From positions 1 through 64,000 of the forward strand of contig WQYI01000005.1 of NCBI GenBank assembly GCA_009781315.1: a DNA stretch of 64,000 bases, in the 5' to 3' direction. Below the pieces are notes generated by a model. The model was not told where the DNA came from. It saw only the letters and a program-made list of their open reading frames with translations, and did not search any database. Position numbers and translations under genes: made by a program. This document shows, in pieces, positions 49,298 to 58,729 of this stretch (its first letter is position 1; every line of letters begins with the position of its first letter). Source of the stretch: Candidatus Endomicrobium embiratermitis (lineage in GTDB: Bacteria; Elusimicrobiota; Endomicrobiia; Endomicrobiales; Endomicrobiaceae).

Positions 49298-50683
49298 TTA
49301 CAAATATTCATCCCTAATGCCGTTATCTATGTTTTTAAAGAATTGTTCCAGAAGTTTCAAACTTTCTTGATCAAGGTTTTTTTTATAACTTTCTATGAGT
49401 TTATTTCCCGCCTCTTTTATCGCGGGTTTTGCAAAATCTTCAAGATATTCTTTTAACGTTATCAGAGCGTTTATATCGCACATATGTTTTATTGCGCCGG
49501 GTTTTGCCAAATCCATAAACCGTTCGCCCGTACGGTTTTTACGGTAACATGCCGCGCAAAAACTGGGTATTAATCCTTGCGAAATAAGCGAGCCGGTAAT
49601 TTCTTCAAGCGTACGCTGATCGCTGACGCTGAATTGTCTTTCAAGTTTATCGTTGTGAACGGACTCTTCTTCGTAACCGCCCGGAGTAACTTTAGATTCC
49701 GCGCTTATCTGCGAAACGCCCAGATTTACGAGTTCGTCCCTTAATTTCGCGTTTTCTCTTGTCGACATTATAATGCCCGTATAAGGCACGGATAATCTTA
49801 AAACCGCGACAAGTTTTTTAAATTCTTCATCTGCCAAAGGGTATTCGGGATTGGAAGAGTATTTTGACCCCGGAGCCGGCTCTATTCTCGGTACGGAAAT
49901 CGTATGAGGACCTATGCCGAACTTTTTTTCAAGATACTCAATATGCATAAGAAGCGCGAGGATTTCAAAACGATGATCGTAAAGCCCCAAAAGAGGGCCT
50001 ATGCCGACATCGTCAATTCCCGCTTCAAAAGCTCTGTCAATTGCGTCTAATCGATTGTCGGGATCGGATTTTACGCCGCTAATATGGAGTTTTCTGTACG
50101 TAGTGTCATGATATGTTTCCTGAAATATCTGGTAAGTGCCTATTCCCGCATTTTTAAGTTTTTTAAAAGACTCGACGCTTAAAGGCGCGGCATTGACGTT
50201 TACTCTTTTTATTTTATTGCCTTGATACTCTGCCGAATAAATGGCTTTAACGGCTTGTACATAATATTCTATATTTTTATTTTCGTCGGCAATTTCGCCG
50301 GAAACCATTAAAATTCTTTTATGTCCCCTTTTAAGGAGAATTTCGGCCTGCTCTTTTATCTGGGCGCAAGTAAGATGTTTTCTTACGGTATGTTTATTAT
50401 CGGCGGCAAAACCGCAATAAGCGCAGCTGTTAGAACACAAATTGCTTATATAGAGCGGAACAAATAAAACCACTCTTTTGCCGTAAATCGTATTTTTTAC
50501 ATAAGCCGCGGCAGCATAGATTTTTTTTAATAGTTCGTTGTCTTGGACGGCAAGAAGCTTTGCGGATTCTTCGAGCGTAAGCCTTTTTAACTGTTTCGTC
50601 TTTTCAAGAATTTTATCTATTTCGTCTTTCTTTGCTTCGATTTTTAACAGGGCGTTTATTTTTGATTCGTCTATATGCTTCAA
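49298..50683 (-). CDS. hydG: [FeFe]-hydrogenase H-cluster maturase HydG
   Basis: 461 residues. A radical-SAM enzyme that cleaves tyrosine to supply CO and CN- for the H-cluster. The radical-SAM cluster is CxxxCxxC at C83, C87 and C90. The C-terminal auxiliary-cluster motif CxxC-x22-C is at C376, C379 and C402, which separates HydG from ThiH. It starts six bases after the HydC stop. HydE and HydF are not in the window and must be encoded elsewhere if the hydrogenase is functional. It ends at a strong terminator. Confidence 0.95.
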   Translation of the reverse strand: MKHIDESKINALLKIEAKKDEIDKILEKTKQLKRLTLEESAKLLAVQDNELLKKIYAAAAYVKNTIYGKRVVLFVPLYISNLCSNSCAYCGFAADNKHTVRKHLTCAQIKEQAEILLKRGHKRILMVSGEIADENKNIEYYVQAVKAIYSAEYQGNKIKRVNVNAAPLSVESFKKLKNAGIGTYQIFQETYHDTTYRKLHISGVKSDPDNRLDAIDRAFEAGIDDVGIGPLLGLYDHRFEILALLMHIEYLEKKFGIGPHTISVPRIEPAPGSKYSSNPEYPLADEEFKKLVAVLRLSVPYTGIIMSTRENAKLRDELVNLGVSQISAESKVTPGGYEEESVHNDKLERQFSVSDQRTLEEITGSLISQGLIPSFCAACYRKNRTGERFMDLAKPGAIKHMCDINALITLKEYLEDFAKPAIKEAGNKLIESYKKNLDQESLKLLEQFFKNIDNGIRDEYL

Positions 50684-50688
50684 GTTTC

Positions 50689-51165
50689 TCAGCCTTCTTT
50701 TCTGTAACTGTTGATAACCTCAACGACCTTTTTGGGAGTTAAATCGCCGTGGATTTTTCCGTTGACCATTATTACCGGCGCAAGTCCGCACGCGCCTAAA
50801 CATCTTGCTTCCTGAAGCGTAAAAAGCATGTCTTTCGTAGTTTCGCCCTCTTTAACGCCGAGTTCTTCTTTAAGAGTTTCCATTATTTCAGCTGCGCCTT
50901 TGACATAGCAAGCAGTGCCTAAACAAACCGATATAACGTATTTTCCTCTCGGAGTCAAATTAAAATAATGATAAAAAGTCGCCACGCCCCATATTGTTGA
51001 AGTCGGCACATTCATCTCTTCGGATATAAATTCCATTGTTTCTCTGGACAGATAACCGTAAAGTTCCTGGGCTTTATGCAAAACGGCAATAAGATAAGAA
51101 TCGCCGTCTTCCTTCTTCAAATATTGGGCTATATAATCTTTTAATTCGGTTTGTTTTGCGTCCAT
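50689..51165 (-). CDS. hydC: [2Fe-2S] hydrogenase subunit HydC (NuoE-like)
   Basis: 158 residues, thioredoxin-like [2Fe-2S] protein of the NuoE family. Ligands appear in SVCLGTACYVKGA and EARCLGACGLAP. The N-terminal helical part includes LHKAQELYGYLSRETMEFI and VPTSTIWGVATFYHYFNL. It passes electrons between the NADH-linked HydB and HydA. Half of a heptamer repeat lies just upstream of its ribosome site. It is co-transcribed with hydA and hydG. Confidence 0.93.
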   Translation of the reverse strand: MDAKQTELKDYIAQYLKKEDGDSYLIAVLHKAQELYGYLSRETMEFISEEMNVPTSTIWGVATFYHYFNLTPRGKYVISVCLGTACYVKGAAEIMETLKEELGVKEGETTKDMLFTLQEARCLGACGLAPVIMVNGKIHGDLTPKKVVEVINSYRKEG

Positions 51166-51183
51166 GTTTCAAAATCTCCTTAT

Positions 51184-51208
51184 TTGAACTTTGCACTTTA
51201 AACTTTAT
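51184..51208. repeat. Half heptamer repeat between hydA and hydC
   Basis: TTGAACTTTGCACTTTAAAC consists of the AACTTTG/CACTTTA units found as right arms at 5555-5642 and 32976-33103. No complementary left arm is present, so it may be a solo arm or a decayed element. Confidence 0.55.
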
Positions 51209-52961
51209 TTTTCTTCGGAATTATTCCTTTCGGGAAATGCTCTTTATAATGCGTGTGAAGCAGTTTATGCGATTTCTCGCCTAAAGGTTTTCCTAAAAAT
51301 TCATCATAAAGTTTTTTGATGTCCGGATTTTCGTGGCTTTTTCTTATCATTTTGCCTTTATCGGAATCATAAAGAGCCTGGGCGCGCAGTTTCAAAAGAT
51401 TGACGTCAAAAGGCTCCGAACCTAATCCCGCGTAAGGCTGGCCGCCGCCGCCAACGCAGCCGCCTGGACATGCCATTATTTCTATAAAATGATATTTTGA
51501 TTTATCTTTTCTGACTTCGTCTAAAAGTTTCGCGGCGCTGCCCAAACCGCTTGCCACCGCAAAACGGATTTCAGTACCGCCGACGTCAATTTTTCCTTCT
51601 TTTATTCCTTTGGTGCCTCTGGCCGCCTGTATGTCTATATCGCCCAAAGTTTTTCCCGTGGCAAATTCGTAAGCGGTTCTCAAAGCGGCTTCCATCACTC
51701 CGCCGGTCGCGCCGAAAATCGTACCAGCTCCCGACGACATACCCAGCGGAGAATCAAATTCTTCGCCTTTTATATCGGGAAAATCTATACCCGCGGATTT
51801 TATCATTTTGCCGAGTTCTCTTGTGGTAAGAGCGTAATCCGTCATCTGCATGCCGTCTATCATAAGCTCCGGTCTTTGGGCTTCATATTTTTTCGCGACG
51901 CAGCACATAAAAGCGACATTGACTATATTTTTCGGATCAATGTTCATTTTCTGGGCAAAGTAAGTTTTAGTAATCGAACTTAACATTGACATAGGGGAAC
52001 GGCACGTTGAAACATTTGGAATAAGATCCTGGTAAAACTGTTCCATGGCTTTCATCCACGCGCTTGAACATGAAGTTATCATAGGCAGAACGCCGCCGTT
52101 TTTAAGCCTGTCTAAAAACTCGCTTGCTTCTTCTATAATAGTCAAATCCGCGGTAAACTGGGTGTCAAAAACATAGTCAAAACCGAGTTTGCGTAAAGCC
52201 GCTACTGTTTCTTTTTCCCAGTTTTTGCCGGGCTTTATTCCGAAGTATTCGCCTATCGCGGCTCTGACCGACGGCGCAATCTGGGCGATTTTCACTTTCG
52301 ATTTATCGTTAAGAGCGGCAAAAACTTCGTCCATGTAACATTTTTCCATAAGAGCTGCGGTAGGGCAGACATTTACGCACTGGCCGCAAGTCGTACAGAC
52401 GCTGTCCCTGAAAGACATATCAAAGGCGTGCGCGACTTTCGTATTTATTCCCCTGCTCATAAAATCTATCGCGTGAATATCTTGTATTTCCGCGCAAACC
52501 CTTACGCATCTTCCGCACAGAACGCACTTTTGCTGATTGTTGGTAACGCTGGGGGATAATTTGTCTTTCGGATGTTTTTTTCTTTCGCCTTCAAAATCTC
52601 TCGTTTCCACGCCTATAACGCGGGCAAGATTTTGAAGTTCGCATATGCCGTTTCTTTTGCATATATTGCAGTCCTGCGGATGATTGTCAAGAATAAGCTC
52701 AACTATTTCTTTTCTGGCTTGCCTTATAGCTTCCGTGTTTGTATGGATTTTCATTCCGTCTTTTACGGGATAAGCGCATGAAGCGACAAAATTTTTCATT
52801 CCCTCGACTTCCACAATGCAGACTCTGCACCCGCCGAAAAGAGAAAGCCTGGGGTGATAACACAAACTGGGGATTTTATAGCCCGCTATAGAGGCTGCCT
52901 GCATAATGGTTATTCCATCCGGAACATCGTAAGCTCTGTCGTTAATATAAACTTTTATCAT
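51198..52961 (-). CDS. hydA: [FeFe] hydrogenase catalytic subunit with variant H-cluster motifs
   Basis: 587 residues. N-terminal [2Fe-2S] (C34, C45, C48, C62), a His-Cys3 [4Fe-4S] site (H94, C98, C101, C107), and two [4Fe-4S] sites (C146-C156 and C189-C199) feed the H-cluster domain. The L3 motif is standard: [14 protein letters not shown] with C498 and C502. L1 reads TSCSSAW (296-302) where TSCCPxW is usual, so the second Cys and the Pro are both Ser. L2 reads [11 protein letters not shown], with Cys for the usual Pro before C354. These changes touch a cluster-ligand position in the standard alignment. Context (HydB, HydC, HydG) supports a working NAD-linked, probably electron-bifurcating enzyme. 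The stop overlaps hydC's upstream repeat. Confidence 0.93.
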   Translation of the reverse strand: MIKVYINDRAYDVPDGITIMQAASIAGYKIPSLCYHPRLSLFGGCRVCIVEVEGMKNFVASCAYPVKDGMKIHTNTEAIRQARKEIVELILDNHPQDCNICKRNGICELQNLARVIGVETRDFEGERKKHPKDKLSPSVTNNQQKCVLCGRCVRVCAEIQDIHAIDFMSRGINTKVAHAFDMSFRDSVCTTCGQCVNVCPTAALMEKCYMDEVFAALNDKSKVKIAQIAPSVRAAIGEYFGIKPGKNWEKETVAALRKLGFDYVFDTQFTADLTIIEEASEFLDRLKNGGVLPMITSCSSAWMKAMEQFYQDLIPNVSTCRSPMSMLSSITKTYFAQKMNIDPKNIVNVAFMCCVAKKYEAQRPELMIDGMQMTDYALTTRELGKMIKSAGIDFPDIKGEEFDSPLGMSSGAGTIFGATGGVMEAALRTAYEFATGKTLGDIDIQAARGTKGIKEGKIDVGGTEIRFAVASGLGSAAKLLDEVRKDKSKYHFIEIMACPGGCVGGGGQPYAGLGSEPFDVNLLKLRAQALYDSDKGKMIRKSHENPDIKKLYDEFLGKPLGEKSHKLLHTHYKEHFPKGIIPKKNKV

Positions 52962-54493
52962 TGTTGTATCCCCGAACTTTTTTTAATGGCGGCAAATTTG
53001 CATGTTTTAAAACATTTTGCGCATTTTATGCATTTTTCGGCAATAACTTTATGTTTTTCTTTCAGCTGCCCTTCTATGGCCCCTGCGGGACAAGCCTTTT
53101 TGCAGGCGCCGCAGCCTACGCATTTTTCGTCGATTACGGAAAAATTTATAAGTTTTTCGCAAACTAAAGCGCGGCATTTTTTAAGCTTTATATGTTCTTC
53201 GTATTCTTCTTTGAAATTTTTTATCGTGCTTAGCACGGGGTTAGGCGCCGACTGACCCAGACCGCAAAGCGACGCTTTTTTTATCATATCGCCAAGATTT
53301 TCAAGTTTTTCTATATCGCCGTCCTGACCTTGCCCTTCGGTAATTCTTGTAAGAATTTCATACATTCTGGTAGTGCCTTCGCGACACGGCACGCATTTCC
53401 CGCATGATTCGCTTCTTGTAAACTCTATAAAATATTTTGCGATATTTACCATACAGGAATCTTCGTCCATAATTATCATTCCGCCGGAACCCATTATAGA
53501 ACCCGCGGCCGCCAAAGATTCATAATCTATGCTTGTATCTAAAAAATTTTCGGTTAAACATCCTCCGGAAGGACCGCCCGTCTGAACGGACTTGAATTTT
53601 TTGCCGTTAGGAATTCCTTCTCCTATATCGTAAACAATTTGTCTTAAAGTCGTCCCCATAGGAACTTCCACAAGACCGGTATTTTTTATTTTTCCGGCCA
53701 GCGAAAAAACCTTTGTGCCTTTCGAATGCTCGGTGCCTATGTCCGCAAACCACTGGGGACCTTCAAGAATTATCGCCGGAATATTTGCCCATGTCTCGAC
53801 GTTATTGACAAGCGTAGGCTTGCCGAAAACCCCGCTTGAAGCCGGAAAAGGAGGCCGAGGCCTCGGCATTCCCCTTTTTCCTTCTATCGAATTTATAAGC
53901 GCGGTTTCTTCTCCGCATACGAAAGCGCCCGCGCCAAGCCTTATTTCTATATCAAAACTGAAATCCGAACCGAGTATGTTCTTACCCAAAAGACCTTCGC
54001 GCCTTGCCGCGACAAAAGCTTTTTCAAGCCTTTCAACGGCAAGAGGATATTCGGCTCTTATATAAATTATTCCTTTTGGCGAGCCGACGGCATAACCGCC
54101 TATAATCATTCCCTCTATAATGCTGTGCGGGTCGCCCTCTATAACGCTTCTGTCCATAAACGCGCCCGGATCGCCTTCGTCTGCATTACATACCACGTAT
54201 TTTTCCGGATCTTTTTCTTTAGCCGTAAATTCCCACTTAAGCCCCGTCGGAAATCCCGCGCCACCCCTGCCTCTTAATCCTGATTTTTTTACATACTCTA
54301 TAACGCCCGTGGGCGTCTTATCAATCAAAGCCGATGCCAAAGCCGAATAACCTTGCGCATTGTAAATGTAATCGTAAATATTTTCAGGGTCTATCAAACC
54401 GCAGTTTCTAAGAGCTATGCGCTTTTGCTGCTCAAAATATTTGACGCCGCTGAAAGTTTTGTTGAAATTATCGTAAATATGCTGTTTTGTCAT
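52958..54493 (-). CDS. hydB: HydB subunit (NuoF-like, FMN/NAD), N-terminal domain split off
   Basis: 511 residues. The FMN/NAD module shows [43 protein letters not shown] and the [4Fe-4S] site [12 protein letters not shown]. Two C-terminal ferredoxin clusters are [14 protein letters not shown] and [12 protein letters not shown]. In Thermotoga-type HydB a thioredoxin-like [2Fe-2S] domain is fused at the N terminus; here it is a separate upstream gene. It oxidises NADH and may bifurcate electrons with ferredoxin. Four-base overlaps with both neighbours show strict co-translation. Confidence 0.95.
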   Translation of the reverse strand: MTKQHIYDNFNKTFSGVKYFEQQKRIALRNCGLIDPENIYDYIYNAQGYSALASALIDKTPTGVIEYVKKSGLRGRGGAGFPTGLKWEFTAKEKDPEKYVVCNADEGDPGAFMDRSVIEGDPHSIIEGMIIGGYAVGSPKGIIYIRAEYPLAVERLEKAFVAARREGLLGKNILGSDFSFDIEIRLGAGAFVCGEETALINSIEGKRGMPRPRPPFPASSGVFGKPTLVNNVETWANIPAIILEGPQWFADIGTEHSKGTKVFSLAGKIKNTGLVEVPMGTTLRQIVYDIGEGIPNGKKFKSVQTGGPSGGCLTENFLDTSIDYESLAAAGSIMGSGGMIIMDEDSCMVNIAKYFIEFTRSESCGKCVPCREGTTRMYEILTRITEGQGQDGDIEKLENLGDMIKKASLCGLGQSAPNPVLSTIKNFKEEYEEHIKLKKCRALVCEKLINFSVIDEKCVGCGACKKACPAGAIEGQLKEKHKVIAEKCIKCAKCFKTCKFAAIKKSSGIQQ

Positions 54494-54828
54494 TTTGACG
54501 CTCCGGCATTTTTTAAATATTTTTCTATTATTTGAGACGCCTTCGCCTCGTCGACTTGAATATACTTTTCCGTTTCTTTTTCCGTAACCACTTCAACCGT
54601 AGGCTCAAGATTGCACCTGCCCGCGCATCCTTTTTTGCTTAAATAAAAATCTGCGGTTCCGTCTTTTAAAAGTTTTTCAAAAATTTCCATAACTTTATGC
54701 GCGCCCGCCGCGTTTTCGCATGTCGCCGAACCCACGTAAATTTTTACGGGTTTAAAAAAACCGCTTTTTTCAAGTTCTTGTTTTGATTTTTCTTTTATTG
54801 ACTGCAGCGCTTCTTTTGGAGAAGACAT
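54490..54828 (-). CDS. Thioredoxin-like [2Fe-2S] protein, split HydB N-terminal domain
   Basis: 112 residues. It has [16 protein letters not shown] and [16 protein letters not shown], the Cys pattern of thioredoxin-like [2Fe-2S] ferredoxins. It matches the N-terminal domain usually fused to HydB and some NuoF proteins. It is the first gene of the hydrogenase operon and overlaps hydB by four bases, so it should act as an extra electron-transfer subunit of the complex. A clear promoter is not evident in the repeat-filled gap upstream. Confidence 0.88.
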   Translation of the reverse strand: MSSPKEALQSIKEKSKQELEKSGFFKPVKIYVGSATCENAAGAHKVMEIFEKLLKDGTADFYLSKKGCAGRCNLEPTVEVVTEKETEKYIQVDEAKASQIIEKYLKNAGASK

Positions 54829-54902
54829 TTTTCCTCCGCTAAATATGTTTGATTTTTATTGATTTGTAGGGGTAAATATAACATTTAAAGAGGTTTTTTG
54901 TC

Positions 54903-55030
54903 AACGGCAGAGTGGAAAGTGAGAAGTGAAAAGTGAAAATTCAGAATTTTGTCAAATCCGAAATGAAATTAACAGGTTTTCGCAAAGCGAAAACACACCA
55001 TTTCCACTTTCAACTTTACACTTTTCACTT
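54903..55030. repeat. Heptamer-arm hairpin element between the autotransporter and hydrogenase operons
   Basis: AACGGCAGAGTGGAAAGTGA then AAGTGAAAAGTGAAAA. The right arm is TTTCCACTTTCAACTTTACA then CTTTTCACTTTTTT. The centre holds TTTTCGCAAAGCGAAAA, identical to the inner hairpin at 6249-6345. Confidence 0.8.
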
Positions 55031-55039
55031 TTTTGTTTA

Positions 55040-58000
55040 TTATCTGTCGTAAAAGCCTATAATTTCCGTAGAAAATTTATAGTTTAAGCCGATATTGCCG
55101 TAATAACCCGTCTGGGTTCCGGATAACGAGCAGCTGGCATTGGCATAAGCGCTGAAACTTGACGATATATCATATAAAGCTCCGACGCCCATTGCAAAAT
55201 TCATCACGTCGTTCGTAATGCCTTTTATTTCAATTTCGTGATCTGCGTATTTAAATTTTCCGTCAAACTCTCCGGTTCTTCCCAGTAAAAGCAAATCCAT
55301 CTTGACTTCGCCGTACCATTTCAGCCTCATCTGCGTTCCGTTGTTAATCTGTAACCCCAAACCGGTATTGAACCTGTTATACGAACCGGCATACACGGTC
55401 AAGTCCGCGGCGCTGGTGGAAAAATTTACTCCGGTCTCGCTAAACTCGTTTGTCGCGACAAACGAATAATCAAACCCGGCAAAAGGCTTGAAATAAATAT
55501 TATTTTTATAGTAGTAGTCGTATCCCCCTTCGGCCGAAACATTTAAGCTGTATCCGACAAAAGAAGCCTTTGTGGTTCTGTTGAGGTATCTGATTTCTCT
55601 TGAAGACGCGTAATTCTGTCTGCCACCCACAACCATAAATTTTGCTTCGAAATTATTTTCAAAAAAATACGCGCCGTACCCGCCGATGCTGTATCCGTCG
55701 ATGTCTATATTGTCGTTATTCTGTTTGGCGTTAGTTCCGACATATCCGGCGCTGACTCCGAATATGTATCTTTCGTCTCTTAAAGTGTCAAATCCCGCCA
55801 GCAGTCCGCTGTTTGAGGCTTTAAAATCTCCGGGAGAATCTTTGTCGCCATTGTATAAATTCAACGAGCCGTACCCTTGAATCCAGACATTTCGTTTAAT
55901 CATGCTGTCATCGGCGATGAAATAACTTTTTTTAAGCCTCGATAAAATGTTGTTTTTGGAAGCGTTTAAAGCCGGAAGCGTAACGGCGTTCGCGTATATA
56001 TGACCTGAAATATCGTTTAAAGCGTCTTTCTTTGCTGCGTCGTTTGGTAAAGCGTCAATGGTATCTATAATATAAAACAGATCGTCAATAGCGTTTCCGT
56101 AATCATCATCCAACGCTAACGCTACTTGAAGCTGGTTGCCGGTAAGCCCTTTAATAGCATTTAACTGATTTATAAAAACGCTTAAATTGACATTGTTCCA
56201 GCTGCTTGGAGAATTCGAACCGCCTTGATAAGCAATACCGGCGCTGACTCTTCTCATATCGTTACCCTGCGAGTTTGTTTTATTTACGGATATGGCGCCC
56301 GAACCGTTTGTACTTGTAATAATCGTATAAGTTCTTGTGGAAGAATATATACCCATTACTCCGACTTTAATTGTCGTCCCCTGCATATTGGCGGAATACG
56401 CGTCAATTAAATCCGAAGAGCTGGAATCCGAATCAAAATCATAATAAATAAGAGCCGACGAAGTTATATTGGAAGATATTATTAGTTCGTTTTTAATAAC
56501 ATTATTTCTTAAATCTATAATAGTTCCGGCGGAAAAAACAGCGTTTACGGCTGTAAAAGTCGATGTATCGCCAAATGTAACCGTTCCGCCGTTGACGTAA
56601 AACGTCTGAAGGCTGAAACTTCCGTTTAACGCAAGAGTCCCAGAACCTGTCTTAACTACAAAATTATTATTTCCGCCGGTTGTAATTCCGCCGTTAAGAG
56701 TTATGCTTCTGCCTGAAGCCGCGTTAAAAGTAATGGTGCTGTTTCCCGCCATATAAATGTCGTTTCTTGTCCCGCTGTTAAAATTGTTGTCTTGGACATA
56801 CATCATATTATCTTTGAAAACGACGTCTCTTGTAATTGCAGAAACCGAAGAAGCGGTGCTGTTTGCAATGTAAAACGCGCCGCCGCTTGAATAAGCGGTA
56901 TTATATGCGAATTCTCCGCCGTCCCTGACTATAACGCCGCTTGAAACCAAAAATCCGCCGTAGCCTTTTTCAGCTTTATTGCCGACAGCGGTAACGTAAC
57001 CGTCAAACTGTACGTATGAATTTGAAAACAAAGCACCGCCATTGCCCGACTTTGCCGTATTATAAGAAATAGCAGCGGTTGAAGATATGTTGGAAAAAGT
57101 AATTTTATTTTGCGCCCAAACCGCGCCGCCGTCGCTTGCGGGTCCGCTTGTTTGCGTAGAGTTGTTAGTGATAACGGCCGACCCTGCAAAAGTTACGGAA
57201 GCCTGAGAATATATCGCGCCGCCGTTGCCCGTAGCTGAATTTTTTGTAATCTCTATAGTCGCCGAAGAAGATGAAAAAATAACATTGCCTCTGGCGTATA
57301 TGGCGCCGCCGTCGCGCACTGTGTTGGTGCTTGAACCCGCGGTAGTGCTATTTGATTCTATTTTTGCGCCGCCGTTAAAAGTTATCGAGCTGCCCGAATA
57401 TAAAGCTCCTCCGAAAACTTGACCGCTATTGGCGGTTATATTAATAACGGCTTCGTTTGAACCGAACAAAATATAATCGCTCGCATAAAAAGCTCCGCCA
57501 TATGTGCCGGTACTATCCGTTATAACGCGGTTAGCGTTTATATCGGCTTTTCCGTTTATTGCTATATAGCCGTTTCCGGTATAAAAAGCCCCGCCGCCGT
57601 AGGATGCGGTGCTTGAATTTATTTCAATGTAACTTCCTGCCAAAGAAACTATATTTCCGCCGCTAAAAACCGCTCCGCCCAGACCGGTTATCGCCCTGTT
57701 ATAATTGAAAATTATATGACCGTCTAATGTGAGCGTTCCGTATGCCAAATACACCGCTCCGCCCGACGTGTTGGACTGATTCAGACTAAAAATCGCATTA
57801 TTGCCGCTTATTGTAAAATTAGTGGCATTTATGTATATCGCTCCGCCTCCGCCTCCGCCGGTATCGCCGTCATATCTGCCGCCATAAAAAGTTATGCTGC
57901 TCGCATTAACGGAAGAATTATTCGAATTGAAAGATAAAAATCTGTGAGTTCCGCTTGAATACAAAGTACGCATGGAATCGTCATTTGATTTAAGAGTAAG

Positions 58001-58189
58001 ATTGCCGGATGATACTGTTTTCTCAGTCGAAATAGAAATCGTATAACCGCCGTGAAATACTCCCGTGGAAAAACTTGCCGTCCAACTGGAGTTTACGACA
58101 TTCTGATTTATAAAATCTATTTGCTGGCAATATGCGGCAATAGGCATAAAAATAAAAAATGCGAAAATAAATAATTTTATTCTTTTCAT
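55040..58189 (-). CDS. Pmp-like autotransporter adhesin
   Basis: 1049 residues from the ATG at 58189 (AGGGA site); an upstream in-frame ATG at 58216 lacks one. A signal peptide is followed by a passenger (about 90-470) with over ten GGAI/V/F(Y/F) repeats (for example GGGAIYINATNFTISGNNA), the pattern of polymorphic membrane proteins, predicted to form a right-handed beta-helix. A middle helical part (about 690-770) precedes a C-terminal autotransporter beta-barrel (about 780-1049), with many alternating aromatic strands such as GLNYKFSTE near the end. It is probably a surface adhesin. Its repeat sequence differs from that of the first autotransporter at 8246-10519. Confidence 0.88.
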   Translation of the reverse strand: MKRIKLFIFAFFIFMPIAAYCQQIDFINQNVVNSSWTASFSTGVFHGGYTISISTEKTVSSGNLTLKSNDDSMRTLYSSGTHRFLSFNSNNSSVNASSITFYGGRYDGDTGGGGGGAIYINATNFTISGNNAIFSLNQSNTSGGAVYLAYGTLTLDGHIIFNYNRAITGLGGAVFSGGNIVSLAGSYIEINSSTASYGGGAFYTGNGYIAINGKADINANRVITDSTGTYGGAFYASDYILFGSNEAVINITANSGQVFGGALYSGSSITFNGGAKIESNSTTAGSSTNTVRDGGAIYARGNVIFSSSSATIEITKNSATGNGGAIYSQASVTFAGSAVITNNSTQTSGPASDGGAVWAQNKITFSNISSTAAISYNTAKSGNGGALFSNSYVQFDGYVTAVGNKAEKGYGGFLVSSGVIVRDGGEFAYNTAYSSGGAFYIANSTASSVSAITRDVVFKDNMMYVQDNNFNSGTRNDIYMAGNSTITFNAASGRSITLNGGITTGGNNNFVVKTGSGTLALNGSFSLQTFYVNGGTVTFGDTSTFTAVNAVFSAGTIIDLRNNVIKNELIISSNITSSALIYYDFDSDSSSSDLIDAYSANMQGTTIKVGVMGIYSSTRTYTIITSTNGSGAISVNKTNSQGNDMRRVSAGIAYQGGSNSPSSWNNVNLSVFINQLNAIKGLTGNQLQVALALDDDYGNAIDDLFYIIDTIDALPNDAAKKDALNDISGHIYANAVTLPALNASKNNILSRLKKSYFIADDSMIKRNVWIQGYGSLNLYNGDKDSPGDFKASNSGLLAGFDTLRDERYIFGVSAGYVGTNAKQNNDNIDIDGYSIGGYGAYFFENNFEAKFMVVGGRQNYASSREIRYLNRTTKASFVGYSLNVSAEGGYDYYYKNNIYFKPFAGFDYSFVATNEFSETGVNFSTSAADLTVYAGSYNRFNTGLGLQINNGTQMRLKWYGEVKMDLLLLGRTGEFDGKFKYADHEIEIKGITNDVMNFAMGVGALYDISSSFSAYANASCSLSGTQTGYYGNIGLNYKFSTEIIGFYDR

Positions 58190-58209
58190 ATTTTCCCTAT
58201 ATGTCCCCT

Positions 58210-58279
58210 TCGTCATTCGTAATTGTTGTTTTGTCGTTATAGTAGTTGATTCGTCATTCGTAATTTGTAATTGCCGTTA
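58210..58279. repeat. TTCGTAATT-type repeat upstream of the Pmp-like gene
   Basis: CGTCATTCGTAATTGTTGTT and, in the same orientation, TTCGTCATTCGTAATTTGTA, ending AATTGCCGTTAT. The TGCCGTT end matches the heptamer-arm family. The two halves are direct rather than inverted copies. Confidence 0.6.
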
Positions 58280-58729
58280 TTTCATTTCCCTCGCCGTTTC
58301 CCTGGCAATATCTTTTCTTTTAAGAGTTTCTTTTTTATCGTAAGTTTTCTTGCCCTTGGCAAGACCTATAAGCAGTTTAAGTCTGCCTTCAGGCGAAACG
58401 TAAACTTCAAGAGGAATAACGGTAAGAGCTTTTTCTTTTACTTTGGAACAGAATCTGTTTATTTCGGTTTTATGCATCAGCAGTTTTCTTTTTCTTTTGG
58501 AATCATAATCAAAAACGTGCGTTGATATCTGCTCATAAGGGGCAATATACATATTTTCCACAAAAGCTTCCCCGTTTGAAAAACGCACCAGACTGTCGAT
58601 AAGGCTTATGTTTGAACGTCTTGCCGATTTAACTTCATACCCGGACAAAACTATGCCGGTTTCGATCTTTTCAAGGATTTCGTAGTCGTGAAAAGCTTTT
58701 CTGTTCGTTGAAAGTATTTTTTTTCCCAT
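58277..58729 (-). CDS. smpB: SsrA-binding protein SmpB
   Basis: 150 residues. SmpB carries tmRNA to stalled ribosomes. It shows NRKAFHDYEILEKIETGIVL, GYEVKSARR, and the late GLAKGKKTYDKKETLKRKD with the basic C-terminal tail that enters the mRNA channel. The start overlaps the stop of the kinase gene by one base (TAATG), so it is the last gene of a kinase-regulator-kinase operon. No tmRNA gene (ssrA) is visible nearby. Confidence 0.96.
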   Translation of the reverse strand: MGKKILSTNRKAFHDYEILEKIETGIVLSGYEVKSARRSNISLIDSLVRFSNGEAFVENMYIAPYEQISTHVFDYDSKRKRKLLMHKTEINRFCSKVKEKALTVIPLEVYVSPEGRLKLLIGLAKGKKTYDKKETLKRKDIARETAREMK

